From a virus, in IMG/VR virus record IMGVR_UViG_3300034105_003151, positions 87,301 through 151,300 of that record: DNA of 64,000 nt, one strand, 5' to 3'. Shown here in pieces: positions 39,056-45,004 of this stretch. Under the pieces are notes generated by a model that was given only the letters and a program-made list of their open reading frames with translations, did not search any database and was not told where the DNA came from. Both the position numbers and the translations under genes were made by a program. The number at the start of each line of letters is the position of its first letter. Positions within the stretch are counted from its first letter, which is position 1.

Positions 39056-39143
39056 GGAAACGAGTTAGATATTGGCTTTGCTTTACCTCTTTGCTAAAGA
39101 GGGCCGGTTAATCCCGGTGAGGGTTCGATTCCCTCCGTTTCCG
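39056..39143 (+). tRNA. tRNA-Ser(GCU)
   Basis: Long variable arm (GCCGGTTAATCCCGGT), acceptor GGAAACG/CGTTTCC, anticodon loop TTGCTAA. Confidence 0.92.
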
Positions 39144-39145
39144 CT

Positions 39146-39219
39146 GTGACTATAGCATAGTGGTATTAATGTGATCGGCTGTGAACCGATAGAGACGAGT
39201 TCGAATCTCGTTAGTCACC
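39146..39219 (+). tRNA. tRNA-His(GUG)
   Basis: Acceptor GTGACTA/TAGTCAC, anticodon stem ATCGG/CCGAT, loop CTGTGAA. No encoded G at position -1; the base there is T. Confidence 0.9.
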
Positions 39220-39223
39220 CCAT

Positions 39224-39296
39224 GGGACAGAGGATGATGTGGTCAAATCGCTAGTCTGAAGAACTAGTAATGTCGGTTCGATTCCGACCTGTCCCG
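39224..39296 (+). tRNA. tRNA-Phe(GAA)
   Basis: Acceptor GGGACAG/CTGTCCC, anticodon stem CTAGT/ACTAG, loop CTGAAGA. Confidence 0.92.
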
Positions 39297-39297
39297 C

Positions 39298-39325
39298 TTG
39301 ACAAAGTAAAAACGTACTGTATAAT
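39298..39325 (+). promoter_or_regulatory. promoter inside tRNA cluster 2
   Basis: TTGACA (39298-39303), 16-base gap, TATAAT (39320-39325). Confidence 0.85.
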
Positions 39326-39335
39326 GAAATAACAC

Positions 39336-39408
39336 GCGGGCGTAGCTCAACGGATAGAGCAACAAGTTTCTACCTTGAAGGTTGGGGGTTCGAATCCCTT
39401 CGCCCGTA
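39336..39408 (+). tRNA. tRNA-Arg(UCU)
   Basis: Acceptor GCGGGCG/CGCCCGT, D-stem GCTC/GAGC, anticodon stem CAAG/CTTG with loop TTTCTAC. Confidence 0.88.
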
Positions 39409-39434
39409 CTGGTTTGGTGTAGATTAGATTTAAT

Positions 39435-39515
39435 GCGGAAGTGGAGTAATGGCAGCCTCGCGGGTCTTAGAAGCCCGTGCCGAAAGGCGTGTGGGTTCAA
39501 GTCCCACCTTCCGCA
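39435..39515 (+). tRNA. tRNA-Leu(UAG)
   Basis: Long variable arm (GCCGAAAGGC), acceptor GCGGAAG/CTTCCGC, loop CTTAGAA. Confidence 0.92.
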
Positions 39516-39521
39516 CTTTTT

Positions 39522-39592
39522 CCTCGCTTCTGCTAGTGGTAAGCTGTAACTCTGATAAGGTTATAACGGTAGTTCGATTCTACCAGCGAGGA
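39522..39592 (+). tRNA. tRNA-Ile(GAU)
   Basis: Acceptor CCTCGCT/AGCGAGG, anticodon stem TAACT/GGTTA, loop CTGATAA. Confidence 0.88.
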
Positions 39593-39593
39593 C

Positions 39594-39664
39594 TCAGGGA
39601 TTGTGTAACGGTAGCACGGAAGGCTTTGAACCTTCTTGTCTGGGTTCGAATCCTAGTCCCTGAA
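39594..39664 (+). tRNA. tRNA-Gln(UUG)
   Basis: Acceptor TCAGGGA/TCCCTGA, anticodon stem GAAGG/CCTTC, loop CTTTGAA. Only one base separates it from tRNA-Ile. Confidence 0.92.
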
Positions 39665-39675
39665 CTTTTGATTTT

Positions 39676-39747
39676 GACCCCATAGTATAGCGGTTAGTAC
39701 CACTGGCTTTCAACCAGTAGACCGGAGTTCGACTCTCCGTGGGGCCA
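39676..39747 (+). tRNA. tRNA-Glu(UUC)
   Basis: Acceptor GACCCCA/TGGGGCC with one A-C mismatch at 2-71, anticodon stem ACTGG/CCAGT, loop CTTTCAA. Confidence 0.88.
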
Positions 39748-39748
39748 T

Positions 39749-39822
39749 TGTGGAGTAGAGTAGTCTGGCAACTCGTTAGGCTCATAACCTAAAGATCGGC
39801 GGTTCGAATCCGTCCTCCACCA
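39749..39822 (+). tRNA. tRNA-Met(CAU)
   Basis: Anticodon stem TTAGG/CCTAA, loop CTCATAA. Pair 1-72 is mismatched (T-C), as in initiator tRNAs, but the anticodon stem lacks the three G-C pairs of initiators. Initiator or elongator is unclear. Confidence 0.85.
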
Positions 39823-39833
39823 CTTGTTAATAT

Positions 39834-39907
39834 AGTGGGATAGAAAAGTTGGCTAATTCAACGGTTTCATAAGCCGTCATGCGTGGGTTCGAATCCCACT
39901 CTCACTA
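39834..39907 (+). tRNA. tRNA with CAU anticodon (Met or Ile2)
   Basis: Acceptor AGTGGGA/TCTCACT, anticodon stem ACGGT/GCCGT, loop TTCATAA. A full 7-bp acceptor argues for elongator Met or for Ile2 with modified C34. A complete decoder set would need Ile2 for AUA, but tRNA-Ile(UAU) is also present. Confidence 0.82.
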
Positions 39908-39908
39908 C

Positions 39909-39936
39909 TTGACATCGACAGGACGGTATGTATAAT
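39909..39936 (+). promoter_or_regulatory. promoter inside tRNA cluster 2
   Basis: TTGACA (39909-39914), 16-base gap, TATAAT (39931-39936). Confidence 0.85.
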
Positions 39937-39944
39937 GGATTTAT

Positions 39945-40017
39945 GGGGCGTTCGTCTAATGGTCCAAGACGCAGGTCTTATTAACCTGCTATGGGAGTTC
40001 GATTCTCTCACGCCCTA
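39945..40017 (+). tRNA. tRNA-Ile(UAU)
   Basis: Acceptor GGGGCGT/ACGCCCT, anticodon stem CAGGT/ACCTG, loop CTTATTA. UAU is rare in bacteria, which use modified CAU; phages carry it more often. Confidence 0.85.
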
Positions 40018-40030
40018 CTGATGATTACAT

Positions 40031-40103
40031 GGCGACGTAGACCAAAGGTAGAGTCAAGGGATTTAAAATCCCTGTAGCGTGGGTTCGACCCCCACCGTCG
40101 CTA
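40031..40103 (+). tRNA. tRNA-Leu(UAA), short variable loop
   Basis: Acceptor GGCGACG/CGTCGCT, anticodon stem AGGGA/TCCCT, loop TTTAAAA, T-arm GTGGG/CCCAC. The variable loop is only 5 bases, unlike normal leucine tRNAs, so charging by LeuRS is uncertain. Confidence 0.75.
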
Positions 40104-40107
40104 CTTC

Positions 40108-40178
40108 GGAGATAAAGCATTGTGGTGATGTAGCTGGCTCTTAACCAGCACAGTAAGGTTCGATTCCTTATATCTCCA
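40108..40178 (+). tRNA. tRNA-Lys(CUU)
   Basis: Acceptor GGAGATA/TATCTCC, anticodon stem GCTGG/CCAGC, loop CTCTTAA. Confidence 0.9.
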
Positions 40179-40188
40179 TTAGGAATAT

Positions 40189-40261
40189 GCCCAATTAGTA
40201 TAGCGGTTATTATAGCGGACTTTTAATCCGACAGACCTCCGTTCGAATCGGAGATTGGGTA
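40189..40261 (+). tRNA. tRNA-Lys(UUU), copy 1
   Basis: Acceptor GCCCAAT/ATTGGGT, anticodon loop CTTTTAA. Confidence 0.9.
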
Positions 40262-40262
40262 C

Positions 40263-40290
40263 TTGACAACGGAACCGGATAGGGTAAGAT
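40263..40290 (+). promoter_or_regulatory. promoter
   Basis: TTGACA (40263-40268), 16-base gap, TAAGAT (40285-40290) for the last tRNA and the genes behind it. Confidence 0.75.
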
Positions 40291-40301
40291 AAAGAAAACT
40301 C

Positions 40302-40374
40302 GGGATGCTAGCTCAATTGGCAGAGCAAGGAGCTTTTAACTCCGAGGTTCAGGGTTCGATTCCCTGGCGTCCCA
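40302..40374 (+). tRNA. tRNA-Lys(UUU), copy 2
   Basis: Acceptor GGGATGC/GCGTCCC, D-stem GCTC/GAGC, loop CTTTTAA. The cleanest cloverleaf of the set. Confidence 0.93.
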
Positions 40375-40391
40375 CTAAAAGGAAAAGACTA

Positions 40392-40556
40392 ATGCAAGAA
40401 TATGAGTTTAACTACAGTATACTTGCAGAGGATGCCGATGATCTGTTGGTGGATTGGGAAGAGAACGAAACGGTTTTTGATTATTACTTTCACAAATTGG
40501 TAGAGGAGATTTGGGATGGCAACGAGGGAAAAGATCAGGAATGTGCCCAGTATTGA
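40392..40556 (+). CDS. small acidic protein
   Basis: 54 residues from ATG 40392 after AAAAGGAAAAGACTA. Helical and acidic (LAEDADDLLVDWEENETVFD). Overlaps the next gene by 41 bases in another frame. Confidence 0.75.
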   Translation: MQEYEFNYSILAEDADDLLVDWEENETVFDYYFHKLVEEIWDGNEGKDQECAQY

Positions 40557-40848
40557 GGAGCTTCGAAGGGATAAGTGGAAGGTAAGAGTTTATCATGCCA
40601 GAGTATGGTTTGATCATTATGAAGCTGTTGATTATCTAATGAGTATGAAAGAAGCGAAGAAGCTACTTTCTGATTCCACTTCTACTGTGCTATTGAGTCT
40701 TTGTACTGGTGGCTATACTCGCATAGACTTTACTAGTCCTACTGGCGAAGAATATTCCACAAAGCATAATACTGCTTCTACTAAGCAGTTCAATCGTAAG
40801 AATAGTATCAGGGCGTGTCTTGGTCGATTTGTCATGCAAAGGGGTTGA
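40516..40848 (+). CDS. hypothetical protein with REKIRNVPSIEEL start
   Basis: 110 residues. The N-terminal REKIRNVPSIEELRRDKW reappears as the C-terminal end of the protein at 55383 (REKIRNVPSIEGLGHD), so a piece has been duplicated. The remainder is alpha/beta with a basic end. Unknown function. Confidence 0.8.
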   Translation: MATREKIRNVPSIEELRRDKWKVRVYHARVWFDHYEAVDYLMSMKEAKKLLSDSTSTVLLSLCTGGYTRIDFTSPTGEEYSTKHNTASTKQFNRKNSIRACLGRFVMQRG

Positions 40849-40854
40849 TCTCAG

Positions 40855-41325
40855 ATGATGAATGAGCCTGTTAGTCATCGTCTCGTTGACGGTCGCGTTA
40901 TCGGTGGAGCAGATCATACTTCACGGGTATTAAATCATAAATCTAGAAATAAGATTGTGGTGCAGGCTGTTTGTGATCTGAGAAAGATCGAGAACACCTT
41001 TGACAGCATTGTTATTACTGGTATTAGTGGCTTGCTTGTTGGACCCGACGTAGCATCTATCCTGAATAAGCATATTGTAGTAATAAGAAAAAGTACGGAG
41101 GGTTGTTATTCTCCGTTTATCATAGAGGGTGTTATCCCTCATAACTACATTATTCTGGACGATCTTATCTGCTCGGGCAAAACTGTGAATGGTATTCTAA
41201 AAGTACTAAAAGACGAGTGTCCTCGTTCTAGATGTTCTGGTGTCTACTCTTATCTTAAAGAACATTGTGCTTACCGTTCCAATCCTAAACTCTGTAGACG
41301 AGATTTAGGTATTGACTATCTATAA
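40855..41325 (+). CDS. phosphoribosyltransferase-fold protein
   Basis: 156 residues. YIILDDLICSGKTVNGIL (residues 98-115) is the PRPP-binding loop of type I phosphoribosyltransferases, and VITGISGLLVGPDVA (53-67) matches their earlier PPi-loop segment. Substrate not predictable: adenine/orotate-like or a regulator. Base salvage for phage DNA synthesis, or tRNA-linked metabolism, would fit. Confidence 0.88.
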   Translation: MMNEPVSHRLVDGRVIGGADHTSRVLNHKSRNKIVVQAVCDLRKIENTFDSIVITGISGLLVGPDVASILNKHIVVIRKSTEGCYSPFIIEGVIPHNYIILDDLICSGKTVNGILKVLKDECPRSRCSGVYSYLKEHCAYRSNPKLCRRDLGIDYL

Positions 41326-41332
41326 TTAGTCA

Positions 41333-41424
41333 CTCGCCGTAAGTGCTTGTCCCTAAACGACTTAGGGCAAGCCCGGCCCGCCCCGCCCTCCGTAAGTCCT
41401 TACGTCACAACGACTTAGGACGAG
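41333..41424 (+). repeat. intergenic hairpin/GC-core element, copy 15 (core inverted)
   Basis: Hairpin A (CGCCGTAAGTGCTTG, loop, AACGACTTAGGGC), core CCCGGCCCGCCCCGCC, hairpin B (CCGTAAGTCCTTACG, loop, ACGACTTAGGACG). Then GCAAATGCCATGCCAAAG and the promoter. Confidence 0.85.
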
Positions 41425-41470
41425 TCTCCACAGCAAATGCCATGCCAAAGATTTTTCTAAAGATCTTCGC

Positions 41471-41498
41471 TTGACTCTGCCGATACTTATGGTATCAT
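41471..41498 (+). promoter_or_regulatory. promoter
   Basis: TTGACT (41471-41476), 16-base gap, TATCAT (41493-41498) for 41518. Confidence 0.7.
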
Positions 41499-41517
41499 AG
41501 CTGAAAAGGAGAGAACG

Positions 41518-41733
41518 ATGGTTGCTGCTGCTAATGGTTTGGATACGGTTGTCCATATTCCCTGTCATGTCTGCTCCAGGGATTATATTGTACTCGTTAA
41601 TAACGAGGATATGACTGATTATCTTTCTGGGTCTGATCTGATTCAGGATATCATGCCATATTTGTCGGACAATGATCGTGAGATGATTATATCCTCGACT
41701 TGTGCCGATTGTTGGGACAAACTTTTCGGTTGA
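41518..41733 (+). CDS. conserved phage zinc protein (CxxC...CADCW)
   Basis: 71 residues. CHVC near residue 16, LIQDIMPYLSDNDREMIISS near residue 41 and CADCWDKLF at the end. The pattern C-x2-C, Q-D-xx-PYLS-xx-RE-x-IIS-x-C-x2-CW recurs in many phage genomes as a small zinc protein of unknown role. Confidence 0.9.
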   Translation: MVAAANGLDTVVHIPCHVCSRDYIVLVNNEDMTDYLSGSDLIQDIMPYLSDNDREMIISSTCADCWDKLFG

Positions 41734-41757
41734 CAAACCGATTTCGTCTGGTAAAAT
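41730..41757 (+). promoter_or_regulatory. promoter
   Basis: TTGACA (41730-41735) overlapping the previous stop, 16-base gap, TAAAAT (41752-41757) for the DUF932 gene. Confidence 0.8.
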
Positions 41758-41791
41758 ACTCAAAGAAACCTAAACACTAAGGAAAAAGAAA

Positions 41792-42760
41792 ATGGCTCAC
41801 GGTATCGAAAATCGGAATGGTCGAGATTGCATGATGTATGTTGGAGATACTCCCTGGCATACTCTTGGTAAGCCAGTACCACCGGATATTTCTGTGAAGG
41901 ATGGGATCAAGGCCGCTGGTATGGATTGGGAAGTCGAAACGGTAGAGATGTTGACGGTTGACGGTCAACCCGTTCCTATGCGGCTGGCTGTTCGTCGTTC
42001 GGATGATAAGCGTATTCTGGGCAGTGTTGGTCCGCGTTATACTCCGCTCCAGAATCGCACCGCGTTCGATTTCTTCCAACCGTTCTTGGATGCGGGCGAA
42101 GCCTCGTTGCATACTGCCGGTTCGCTGCACGGAGGCGAGAAGATTTGGGTCTTGGCTCAGGCTAATCGTAGAAATACTGAAATCGTCAAGGGTGATGAGG
42201 TTGCTAAGTTCATGCTACTTAGTAATTCTCATGATGGTACTACGGCTATTCGGGTTGGCTTCACGCCCATTCGGGTTGTGTGTGCTAATACGATGGCTCA
42301 GGCTCACTCGTCTGCGGATAGTAAGCTGATCCGTATTCGTCACACCAAGAATAGTCAGGTTAATTTGGACCGCATTCGGGATACGATGGATGCTATCGAC
42401 GCCTCCTTTGAAACCCATGCGGACCAATTCAAGTTCCTTGCTTCCCGCGATTTTAATCAGAAGGACGTTAGTCAGTATGTGCGTGTTCTTCTGGATATCG
42501 AGGATAAGCAGGAAGCGGATATCAAGACTCGCACTCGTAATACCATCGATGAGATCATGGGATTGATTGAGGGTCCGCGTCAGAGTATGGAAGGTGTTCG
42601 GGGTACTTGGTGGGCCGCTTACAACGGCTTTAACGAGTACCTTAATTACAAGCAGGGTCGCAATGCGGATAACCGTATGGCTTCATTGTGGCTCGGTACT
42701 AATGCTAACGAGAATACTCGGGCATTGGAGTTGGCTATGGATTATGCCAACGCTATCTGA
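41792..42760 (+). CDS. DUF932 protein
   Basis: 322 residues, the usual length for this phage/plasmid family (TIGR03299-like). Typical blocks: DCMMYVGDTPWHTLG near residue 12, MLTVDGQPVPMRLAVRRSDD near residue 53, GSVGPRYTPLQN near residue 77, and TPIRVVCANTMAQA near residue 155. The family is common on plasmids and phages, with no proven activity. GC content and codon use look slightly higher than in later genes. A strong terminator follows. Confidence 0.93.
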   Translation: MAHGIENRNGRDCMMYVGDTPWHTLGKPVPPDISVKDGIKAAGMDWEVETVEMLTVDGQPVPMRLAVRRSDDKRILGSVGPRYTPLQNRTAFDFFQPFLDAGEASLHTAGSLHGGEKIWVLAQANRRNTEIVKGDEVAKFMLLSNSHDGTTAIRVGFTPIRVVCANTMAQAHSSADSKLIRIRHTKNSQVNLDRIRDTMDAIDASFETHADQFKFLASRDFNQKDVSQYVRVLLDIEDKQEADIKTRTRNTIDEIMGLIEGPRQSMEGVRGTWWAAYNGFNEYLNYKQGRNADNRMASLWLGTNANENTRALELAMDYANAI

Positions 42761-42783
42761 TACGTTATAAGTTGTAATAATAA

Positions 42784-42818
42784 GGCCGCTCCTCTTCGCG
42801 GGGGAGCGGTCTTTTTTT
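42784..42818 (+). terminator. rho-independent terminator after DUF932 gene
   Basis: A 9-bp stem GGCCGCTCC/GGAGCGGTC with a short loop and seven T. Unlike other units here, termination is explicit. Confidence 0.93.
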
Positions 42819-42832
42819 ATGGGAAAACGATT

Positions 42833-42922
42833 TGACGTAAACCCTTGCTGCCAAAGGACTTAGGGCAAAACCGGCCCGCCGCCCTCGACTTAAACCCTTG
42901 ACTCATAAGGAGTTACAGCGAG
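42833..42922 (+). repeat. intergenic hairpin/GC-core element, copy 16 (core inverted)
   Basis: Hairpin A (GACGTAAACCCTTG, loop, AAGGACTTAGGGC), core ACCGGCCCGCCGCCC, hairpin B (GACTTAAACCCTTG, loop, TAAGGAGTTACAGC). It lies behind a complete terminator, so termination is not its only possible role. Confidence 0.85.
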
Positions 42923-42934
42923 AAAGATTCCTGC

Positions 42935-43018
42935 AAGTCGCCCGACTTTAGTTCGCACTCGCATTGTAACGGCTAATGTACGCCGTTCGGTTTAATGGGT
43001 CACAGTCAGCGAGCGAAC
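42935..43018 (+). ncRNA. candidate leader RNA with three hairpins
   Basis: AAGTCG/CGACTT at 42935, then TTCGCACTCGC (42952)/GCGAGCGAA (43009) enclosing AACGGC/GCCGTT. No open frame. Lies before the promoter at 43031, so it would be read only by an unseen upstream promoter or act as DNA. Confidence 0.4.
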
Positions 43019-43030
43019 ATAACTTCAAGA

Positions 43031-43058
43031 TTGACAAGGAGTTAGGACGATATATACT
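43031..43058 (+). promoter_or_regulatory. promoter
   Basis: TTGACA (43031-43036), 16-base gap, TATACT (43053-43058). Confidence 0.75.
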
Positions 43059-43093
43059 AGAGGGGATGGCTGGGCCTTATAACGGAGAAAAAT

Positions 43094-43147
43094 ATGGCTG
43101 TTTTCCTATTAATTCTAATTGTACTTTGTCTAACACAAGATGATTGA
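43094..43147 (+). CDS. 17-residue hydrophobic peptide
   Basis: ATG 43094 after ACGGAGAAAAAT, sequence MAVFLLILIVLCLTQDD. The good ribosome site and consensus promoter suggest it is translated. A membrane peptide or leader peptide; a short inverted repeat CTAGT/ACTAG follows at 43162. Confidence 0.45.
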   Translation: MAVFLLILIVLCLTQDD

Positions 43148-43246
43148 GCAGGGGAGAATCTAGTAAACTAGACTGCTAAATAAACCATACGGTTCCTGTG
43201 GCGAAATTTGAAACTGTAATAACCTATGACTATTGGGAGAAATGAT

Positions 43247-43453
43247 ATGATTGTTATTGTGCAGAGAGGTAAGTGTATTGAGTGGGTGAGAGATTACCCA
43301 ACTGTCTATCAAGCTATCATAGGGGCTAACGAATGGGTATGCAAGTTGGGTGGAAATGGTAGCTACTTTAAGTATTTTGATCTGCCCGATGGTGCCCGAT
43401 GGGATAATGGAGATTTGAGGGTAACTTTAATGAAGGAAAGTGAATATGTCTAA
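43247..43453 (+). CDS. small VYxV-type protein
   Basis: 68 residues from ATG 43247, preceded by GGGAGAAATGAT; an upstream in-frame ATG at 43226 lacks this spacing. MIVIVQRGKCIEWVRDYPTV, then helix and strand. Overlaps the next gene. Confidence 0.75.
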   Translation: MIVIVQRGKCIEWVRDYPTVYQAIIGANEWVCKLGGNGSYFKYFDLPDGARWDNGDLRVTLMKESEYV

Positions 43454-43676
43454 TAATGTAGAGTGTTTCTCATGCAACAAGACTTATGAGTATCCTAGTT
43501 CATATGGATCAAAAATGATATACAAAAGATGCGAGCATAAATACTTGTGTCACCAATGTTGGATGGGTAAGACTGGGCAATACTTATACATGACAGATAG
43601 TGGATTGGTATGCAAAATCTGCGAACAAGAAGACAGACAGATGGACGAGTTCTTTGAATGGGCGGCATGGGTGTGA
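43446..43676 (+). CDS. small zinc-finger protein
   Basis: 76 residues. ECFSCNKTYEYP, then CEHKYLCHQCWMG and GLVCKICEQED give four CxxC-type pairs, a RING- or treble-clef-like arrangement. Acidic end (MDEFFEWAAWV). Possible host-protein binder. Confidence 0.85.
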   Translation: MSNNVECFSCNKTYEYPSSYGSKMIYKRCEHKYLCHQCWMGKTGQYLYMTDSGLVCKICEQEDRQMDEFFEWAAWV

Positions 43677-43699
43677 TTGTTTCACCCTATGCTTCCGGG

Positions 43700-43725
43700 T
43701 TGCTATTGATGCTCTCAGTCAGCGA
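43700..43725 (+). repeat. 26-bp direct repeat, copy 1
   Basis: Identical over 26 bases to 43840-43865 (contains GATGCTCTCAGTCAGCGA). A 10-base piece also occurs at 43003. The 225 bases between 43677 and 43901 hold no gene. Confidence 0.85.
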
Positions 43726-43839
43726 AGAATTAGTATTACTAGAGATAATAAGAAGATAGTAATCTCCCCGGCTGCACAATTTTAAAAGGATTTGGCCCGT
43801 TTGTCAAGTTATCAGATTGTAATTGCTAATATTACCCGT

Positions 43840-43865
43840 TTGCTATTGATGCTCTCAGTCAGCGA
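43840..43865 (+). repeat. 26-bp direct repeat, copy 2
   Basis: Second identical copy, ending 2 bases before the next -35 box. Candidate operator or recombination product. Confidence 0.85.
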
Positions 43866-43867
43866 GA

Positions 43868-43896
43868 TTGACAACACCACCCCCGGCGAGTACTAT
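43868..43896 (+). promoter_or_regulatory. promoter giving a near-leaderless mRNA
   Basis: TTGACA (43868-43873), 17-base gap, TACTAT (43891-43896). The ATG at 43902 lies where transcription should start. Confidence 0.6.
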
Positions 43897-43901
43897 ACTA
43901 C

Positions 43902-44093
43902 ATGAAGCGATTTTTCAGATTACCCACGAACGAAAACGGAAAGCAATTAGCTATACAAAAAGTAGTAGATGAGATTGTTCATATTTCTAATAGCACTCAA
44001 AATCTTGGAGAGAGGGTTTTGGTTGTGGAAGTTAGAACTATTGAGCAAGATCAAATATTAATTCCTCTACTAGAATACAAGGAAATAAAATGA
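43902..44093 (+). CDS. hypothetical small protein, probably leaderless
   Basis: 63 residues, MKRFFRLPTNENGKQLAIQK at the start and VLVVEVRTIEQDQILIPLL later. No ribosome site; the ATG is at the expected transcription start. Stop overlaps the next start. Confidence 0.75.
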   Translation: MKRFFRLPTNENGKQLAIQKVVDEIVHISNSTQNLGERVLVVEVRTIEQDQILIPLLEYKEIK

Positions 44094-44377
44094 CCCCCGA
44101 AAACTTTGTTTATTGGTTACAAGGATATTTTGAAATTAATGATGCTGCTGGTGCAAGCACAACTTCTGTGACCCCAGGAACATTGAAATATTTAAATGAA
44201 AAACAAATACAAGTTATTAAAGACCACCTTAAGTTAGTACTAGAAAAGAAAACCCCAGATAAGAAGCTTCCTTTTTCACTTAATTTTCCACCTCATATTC
44301 CGGTAACTCCATCAGGTATTGGAACAGACCCGGTTTACTATTCACACAATTCCCCTTCACCCCCAGCGAGTTGCTAA
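44090..44377 (+). CDS. conserved small phage protein (NFVYWLQGYFEI)
   Basis: 95 residues. ENFVYWLQGYFEINDA at the start and YLNEKQIQVIKDHLKLVLEK near residue 45 match a small family present in many phages. The Pro/Ser-rich C-terminus is probably disordered. Function unknown. Confidence 0.88.
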   Translation: MTPENFVYWLQGYFEINDAAGASTTSVTPGTLKYLNEKQIQVIKDHLKLVLEKKTPDKKLPFSLNFPPHIPVTPSGIGTDPVYYSHNSPSPPASC

Positions 44378-44378
44378 T

Positions 44379-44564
44379 ATGACTTGTAAAAATAAAAAGT
44401 GCTATAAGACCGAAGAGTATAATTGGAGTGTTATCGAGAATAAAGTCAGCCCCTATTCTCTGGTGCAAAATAATCGAATGTTTCCAACTCCAGTTTGGGC
44501 CAAAGTGGCGGCAGTAGTTGGTCTACTATTGTTTTGTTATTGTGCAGTAGTGAGTGTGTTATGA
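44379..44564 (+). CDS. small membrane protein
   Basis: 61 residues from ATG 44379. Soluble N-terminus with CKNKKCYK and a C-terminal membrane helix (VWAKVAAVVGLLLFCYCAVV). First of three overlapping small membrane-protein genes. Confidence 0.75.
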   Translation: MTCKNKKCYKTEEYNWSVIENKVSPYSLVQNNRMFPTPVWAKVAAVVGLLLFCYCAVVSVL

Positions 44565-44668
44565 TTAATCTGGTTATTTTGGGTATATTATTAGGATTGT
44601 TCTTTCCCACCCAAGTTCTAATCATCCACTGCATAACCAAAAAGAAGAGAGGTGCCTGTAATGTATAA
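44561..44668 (+). CDS. 35-residue membrane protein
   Basis: ATG 44561 overlapping the previous stop. One membrane helix (INLVILGILLGLFFPTQVLI), then KKKRG, so the C-terminus probably faces the cytoplasm. Second of the three-gene membrane set. Confidence 0.6.
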   Translation: MINLVILGILLGLFFPTQVLIIHCITKKKRGACNV

Positions 44669-44894
44669 TAGTAAAAAGTGTTTTCCCCGGTCAAAAACCT
44701 TATTAACTCCCGAGAAAACAGCAGTTTCTGAATGTGGCGACTTTCACGAAAGTTTCATTAAATCACTAGTATTAACAGGATTGTTTACCTTATTCTTAAT
44801 GGTAATAGCAGCAGTTATAGTAGATGAAACATTAAAAGTAGTAGAAAAAACTCAAGAAATAGTGGCCGCTCAAAAAGAAAAAGAGCTAAATTAG
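44661..44894 (+). CDS. small membrane protein
   Basis: 77 residues from ATG 44661, overlapping the previous gene. One central membrane helix (LVLTGLFTLFLMVIAAVIVD), then a short coiled coil. The three overlapping genes 44379, 44561 and 44661 might act together, for example as spanin- or holin-like proteins. That is a guess from membrane topology. Confidence 0.7.
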   Translation: MYNSKKCFPRSKTLLTPEKTAVSECGDFHESFIKSLVLTGLFTLFLMVIAAVIVDETLKVVEKTQEIVAAQKEKELN

Positions 44895-45004
44895 CGGGTT
44901 TTTTAGCTAATATCTAGGAAATAAGGCTACTTTTAAGGTATTGCGGCTTAATGAGCATAGCGGTGGTTTAAAATGGTCAATATAGTGGGATCATCCTATC
45001 ATAC

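Noticed and set aside
42784-42818. Copy of the hairpin/GC-core element
   Set aside because: It is an ordinary terminator: one GC stem with a seven-T tail and no CCTTA/TAAGG arms.
20072-42922. CRISPR array or transposon repeats as explanation of the recurring intergenic element
   Set aside because: Copies are 0.8-4 kb apart, differ in loops and core orientation, lack spacers, terminal repeats or a transposase, and always lie at unit boundaries.
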